NCBI GenBank assembly: GCA_029936195.1
Contig: JAPYUH010000013.1
Coordinates: forward strand, 1 to 42,811
DNA from: Alphaproteobacteria bacterium
GTDB lineage: Bacteria > Pseudomonadota > Alphaproteobacteria > GCA-2731375
Length of the DNA: 42,811 nucleotides
Direction: 5' to 3'
Position numbers and translations under genes: made by a program. This document shows, piece by piece, positions 38,777 to 42,811 of this stretch; within the stretch, counting starts at the first letter, position 1; every line of letters starts with the position of its first letter. The notes below the pieces were generated by a model that searched no databases, was not told the origin of the DNA, and saw only the letters and a program-made list of their open reading frames with translations.

Positions 38777-39165
38777 TTGTTTATCGCGGCAATTAATTTG
38801 TTCCGGTCCAGTGGTTTGGAGACATAGTCGCTCATGCCCGCTGCAAGAAATCTTTCCCTGTCACCCTTCATGGCATTGGCCGTCAACGCAATGATCGGTA
38901 TCTGTCCCCGGTCACCTTGCATGCCGCGGATCAGCCTGGTCGCCTCAAGGCCGGACATCACGGGCATATTTACGTCCATCAAAATCAAATCAAACGGCAT
39001 GGTTTCAACGGCCTTGATAGCCTCGACGCCGTTGCAGGCAATATCGGTACGATGTCCGATTTTCTCCAACGTCCTGGTAGCCAGCAGCTGATTTACATGA
39101 TTGTCCTCCACGATCAGAATTTTCAGCCGGGGCATGGTGTCAACTTCATGCTGCGTCAGGGTCAA
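38596..39165 (-). CDS. receiver (REC) domain ORF; same frame as the upstream histidine kinase after a TAG
   Basis: LKILIVEDNHVNQLLATRTLEKIG...FDLILMDVNMPVMSGLEATRLIR...DYVSKPLDRNKLIAAINKWG. Confidence 0.8.
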   Translation of the reverse strand: MTLTQHEVDTMPRLKILIVEDNHVNQLLATRTLEKIGHRTDIACNGVEAIKAVETMPFDLILMDVNMPVMSGLEATRLIRGMQGDRGQIPIIALTANAMKGDRERFLAAGMSDYVSKPLDRNKLIAAINKWGVRKDQLRPAHRTMKAGAGMGKILMPANPGLKRTRTQSWMARFWTIGRIFCRLTSSGS

Positions 39166-39225
39166 GGCCGGGGAATGATCAGATGAATTAATTGCCTTTG
39201 ATTGCCTGCCAAACCGGCCTGTAAA

Positions 39226-41073
39226 CTAAACGGTTGTGCCTTCGCCGACGGCGCTGTGCATGCCAAACTCGCCGTCAATCATTTCCACGAGTTGTTTGCA
39301 AATTGCCAGCCCCAATCCAGTACCGCCAAAGTCGCGCGTGGTTGACGCGTCCGCCTGAATGAATTTCTCAAACAACTTGGGTTGAATATCTTCGGGTATT
39401 CCAATGCCAGTGTCGGTGACTTGAAAGCGCAACCGCACGCCCCCGTCATCGCCCCCATCATCGTCGATGTCATTGCAATCTTGCATTTCAACCGAAATTC
39501 GGACCGAACCATCATCGGTGAATTTCAGTGCGTTCCCTGTCAGGTTGAGCAGTATTTGGCGCAGCCGGCCAGGGTCACCGTTGACGATGGCAGGTACGTC
39601 GGATCCGATGGTGACTTCGAAATGCAGGCTTTTGGCCGATATCTGGGGACTTAATAGATCCGCGACGCTTTGTACGGCGTGGGAAAGTTCGAAATCGACG
39701 AGTTCAAGTTCCAGCTTCCCGGCTTCCAGTTTCGAGAAATCCAGGATGTCATTGATGATCGTGGTGAGGCAATCGGCCGAATTCTTTATAGCATCAACAT
39801 ATTGAGCTTGATCTTTGTTCAAGTCTGTTTCGCGTAACAGGTTTGACAAACCAAGAACACCATTCATGGGCGTTCTGATCTCGTGACTCATTGAAGCCAA
39901 AAATTGTGATTTGCTCTCGCTGGCGGCGTCCGCCGCTGCCTTGGCTTCCGATAGCATCATTTCGTTCTGTTTGAGACTGGTGATGTCCAGATAGGTTAGC
40001 ATCCGTCCACCATCCGGCATGACCGTGCACTGGATCAGCAGCACCACGCCATCGGCTTGCTCCAGCTCTGTTGGTGGAAATCCGCCGGCCTGCATCGGTA
40101 ATTCGCGGGTCTCCAGCCAATTATCCCAATCTTCGTCGGTGACATTGTAGATACCCTTGTAACGATTGATTTCCATCAAGTCCCGGCTCGGCCGGCCGGG
40201 CACCAGTATCTCGGAGGGTATGCCCCAAATGTTACGATAGGCGCGATTGGCCGATCGGATATTCAAATCCGAATCCAAAAGCAATATGCCGTAATCAATG
40301 GCGTCCATCACGGCAATCAGTTCCGCCGAAATGGCATCTTTTACTTTTAGCTGAATTTCAGCTTCCCGTTTGGATTGATCCGCCTGTTGCGCCTGTTTCA
40401 AAAGCTCGGTCTTGGCGCGGTTGGCGGCCTCTGCATCCTCCTTCGCCAAGCTGATCCGTCGAATGGATGATTCGTAAAGTCCAATGTAGGTAAGCGCAAT
40501 TGCGGTGACATATCCGGCGGCGCAGACCAATAGAATTAATGTGATCCCGCCCGTTTCACCGTCACCAAAGGCGCTTGGAAATTCATGGCCGGAGAGATAA
40601 AGGCCCCCCAGGATCACGAAGCCCAAGGCATAGCTCAAAAAACCAATCAGGCGATAAATGCCGTCGACGAAGAACATGGCAACGATTGGCACCGTCAGCG
40701 TCCACGACAGGCCAGGAGATTGAACGCCACCGTAGTGGTAGGAGGCGAAAAAGATCAGGCCGACGAAATGCAAAAGCGAGCCCAAGCCGACTTCGCGTTT
40801 GGCTTTGGTCCAACGCTGCAGGAAAGGGAACATCAAGAAAAGAAGAACGCCGATCAGCAAGGTCCAGGCGGCCGAGCTGGGATATTGTGCGATCAGCGAC
40901 AATGCAATGATGGCACCGAAGGGCGGACCGCAGGCATGGCTGGTAACAAAGGCGCGCAGCCGAAGATGCTCCTCCTCGCTCTCCCTCAGTTCTTCCGGGA
41001 TAAACCAATCCAGAAGATTGAAGAAGTACCGAGCGGTCACGCCGTTAAACCTCATCTTGCGGCCCAATCGCAA
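39226..41073 (-). CDS. membrane PAS-containing sensor histidine kinase (hybrid-type, truncated by TAG at 39226-39228)
   Basis: H box KSQFLASMSHEIRTPMNGVLGLSNLL; N box QILLNLTGNALKFTDDG; G boxes TDTGIGIP...GGTGLGLAICKQLV; stop directly after GEGTTV. Confidence 0.92.
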   Translation of the reverse strand: MRLGRKMRFNGVTARYFFNLLDWFIPEELRESEEEHLRLRAFVTSHACGPPFGAIIALSLIAQYPSSAAWTLLIGVLLFLMFPFLQRWTKAKREVGLGSLLHFVGLIFFASYHYGGVQSPGLSWTLTVPIVAMFFVDGIYRLIGFLSYALGFVILGGLYLSGHEFPSAFGDGETGGITLILLVCAAGYVTAIALTYIGLYESSIRRISLAKEDAEAANRAKTELLKQAQQADQSKREAEIQLKVKDAISAELIAVMDAIDYGILLLDSDLNIRSANRAYRNIWGIPSEILVPGRPSRDLMEINRYKGIYNVTDEDWDNWLETRELPMQAGGFPPTELEQADGVVLLIQCTVMPDGGRMLTYLDITSLKQNEMMLSEAKAAADAASESKSQFLASMSHEIRTPMNGVLGLSNLLRETDLNKDQAQYVDAIKNSADCLTTIINDILDFSKLEAGKLELELVDFELSHAVQSVADLLSPQISAKSLHFEVTIGSDVPAIVNGDPGRLRQILLNLTGNALKFTDDGSVRISVEMQDCNDIDDDGGDDGGVRLRFQVTDTGIGIPEDIQPKLFEKFIQADASTTRDFGGTGLGLAICKQLVEMIDGEFGMHSAVGEGTTV

Positions 41074-41353
41074 TTGTAAATATCTGAGTCAGAACTAAAA
41101 CTGCCATGGAAATATTCATAAAACATTACGGGGTTCGCACGGCGGCGGCCCGACGCCTTGGCCAGAAGACGCGGGGATGCCTTCACGTTCGGCATCCATG
41201 TCCAATCCGCGGCTTCAAAGAGAAACCGTCGGCTGGGTCGTGGGAGCAAAATAGCGTGGAAAATTTCATCCAGCCCCGTCGGCTAGATGAACGCGGGAAG
41301 ATCCAAGAGATTAGTTGCCCGCGTCCTCGGGCAGGGCCTTGGCGCGGAACAGC

Positions 41354-42679
41354 TTACGCCGCGCGCGCGCGATCCACGTAATCACGCAGGGCGTAATAGG
41401 ACGACACGATGGGCAGAAACCAGGCGTGGCCCGTATAAAACGGCCGGCTGTTGAAGGGCAACTCATCAAAGGGACAGGGGCGGTTCGCCTTGCCCAGGAT
41501 CTTCAGCGCCGTCTGGGTCCCCAGATAGGTCATCATGGCGACGCCGGCGCCATTACAGCCCGCCATGTAATGGACACCGTCGTGGCGGCCCATGTGGGGC
41601 AGGAAGTCAAAGGTGAAGGCAATGCCCCCAGTCCAGGCGTGAGAGATTTTGATGCCGTCCAATTGCGGAAACACATCCAGCATCTGGCGGTACAGAATGC
41701 CGGCCCGGTCGGCCGGATCACCGGGCGCCAGACGGGCCCGGCCGCCGAACAGCACCCTTCGGCCGTCGGGCGAGAGGCGGTAATAGTTCAGCACCCGTTT
41801 TGAATCCGCCATGGTGCGGTTGTTGGGGATCAGGGCCCGCATCTCGTCCTCCCCGCGCTCTTCCGTGGCGATGATATAGCTGGCCGCCTGGATCAGACGT
41901 CGGCGCAGCCAGGGGGTTTTCTTGCCGGTGTAGCCATTGGTGCCCAGCACCACCTCGCGCGCCTGGATCACGCGGCGGGAAGTGGCGACCAGATATCCAT
42001 CGCCCTCGCGGCTGATACCTTGCATGGGCGTTTGCGCGCACAAGGTGACGCCGTTGTCCTGGCAGCGCCGCAGCAACGCCATGTTCAACATGGCCGGATG
42101 TACGCTGCCCGAGCCTTCGATGGTCATGCCGCCGAAATAGAAATCCGTGGCGATCTCGCGCCGTTGTTCGGACCGGGACAACAACGCCGCGCCGTAGTCA
42201 CCCGCGGCGTTCAAATGCTCCACCTTGGCCGCCATGACATCCAGGTGCGCCGGCGTATAGGCGCCGACGAAGCGGCCACAACGGATATAGCGGCAGTCCA
42301 GCTTTTCCCGCTGAATCATGGTCTCCAGATTAGCCATGGACTCGGCGCCGCCCGCGAGGAGTTCCAGCATCTTCTCCTTGCCCAAGGCCCGCTCCACCGG
42401 CGAGACGCCCCCCGCGGCCGGCCCCTTGCCCACATTAGTGCCGCTGACCCCGCCGCCATTGCGCGATGATGCGCCATGGCCAAAATCCTCCGCTTCCAGG
42501 ACCACCACATCCATGCCGTTGCGGGCCAGCTCCAACGCCGTGGACAGACCTGCATAACCGCCGCCGACCACCACCACATCCGCCCGGTCGGGCACGGGAT
42601 CGTTAATGGGGCGGGGCGGGGCGGCTTCCCACCAGAACGGGTCGGTTTTGAAATCTTCGCTAAACGGTACCCCGGACAT
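41354..42679 (-). CDS. FAD-dependent oxidoreductase (DadA / gamma-glutamylputrescine oxidase-like)
   Basis: ADVVVVGGGYAGLSTALELARNGMDVVVLEAEDFGHGASSRNGG; C-terminal GGIAFTFDFLPHMGRHDGVHYMAGCNGAGVAMMTYLG. ORF opens at 42739; MSGVPFSEDF start at 42679. Confidence 0.92.
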   Translation of the reverse strand: MSGVPFSEDFKTDPFWWEAAPPRPINDPVPDRADVVVVGGGYAGLSTALELARNGMDVVVLEAEDFGHGASSRNGGGVSGTNVGKGPAAGGVSPVERALGKEKMLELLAGGAESMANLETMIQREKLDCRYIRCGRFVGAYTPAHLDVMAAKVEHLNAAGDYGAALLSRSEQRREIATDFYFGGMTIEGSGSVHPAMLNMALLRRCQDNGVTLCAQTPMQGISREGDGYLVATSRRVIQAREVVLGTNGYTGKKTPWLRRRLIQAASYIIATEERGEDEMRALIPNNRTMADSKRVLNYYRLSPDGRRVLFGGRARLAPGDPADRAGILYRQMLDVFPQLDGIKISHAWTGGIAFTFDFLPHMGRHDGVHYMAGCNGAGVAMMTYLGTQTALKILGKANRPCPFDELPFNSRPFYTGHAWFLPIVSSYYALRDYVDRARAA

Positions 42680-42811
42680 GAACACGGACTCCCTCTTTGG
42701 GCTCTCGAAACATCCGCTGCAGATAGGTTGACGCTTCATTTATAACAACCCGCCATGCGGCCTCTTTGTTGCACCAGAGCAACGACGGCGTCAATGGCCG
42801 GCGGCGCCACT

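Noticed and set aside
41352-41376. CGCGCGCGCG alternating run
   Set aside because: Short, at the coding end of the FAD oxidoreductase (RARAA); consistent with high-GC codon usage.
41106-41381. Plus-strand ORF between the histidine kinase and FAD oxidoreductase
   Set aside because: No recognisable motif, composition resembles spurious translation, and it overlaps the oxidoreductase end.

Overview
The window looks like high-GC alphaproteobacterial (Rhodospirillales-like) chromosome, about 42.8 kb. No rRNA, tRNA, CRISPR array or transposase was recognised by eye. Main content: (i) a minus-strand coenzyme F420 operon (LLM oxidoreductase, npdG/fno, cofE, cofD, cofC, fused fbiC/cofGH) with TGATG/TAATG-type overlaps, facing a divergent second LLM oxidoreductase plus RidA and SDR genes; (ii) a housekeeping backbone mutS ... 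glnD-murJ ... trpS with accessory genes in between, including three tandem SDR paralogues; (iii) an FMN (RFN) riboswitch in front of a broken ribH2-like lumazine synthase gene; (iv) a copper amine oxidase / GST / acetoacetate-decarboxylase-like / FAD amine-oxidase-like region; (v) a phosphorelay locus in which a hybrid histidine kinase appears split into HK, REC and Hpt reading frames by an in-frame TAG and a frame change. Four loci (EamA, TauD, ribH2, hybrid HK) carry frameshifts and/or nonsense codons, which is an unusually high density. The most interesting items are the proteobacterial F420 operon with a single-domain CofE and no FbiB-type reductase domain, the riboswitch-controlled ribH2 pseudogene, and the fissioned phosphorelay.
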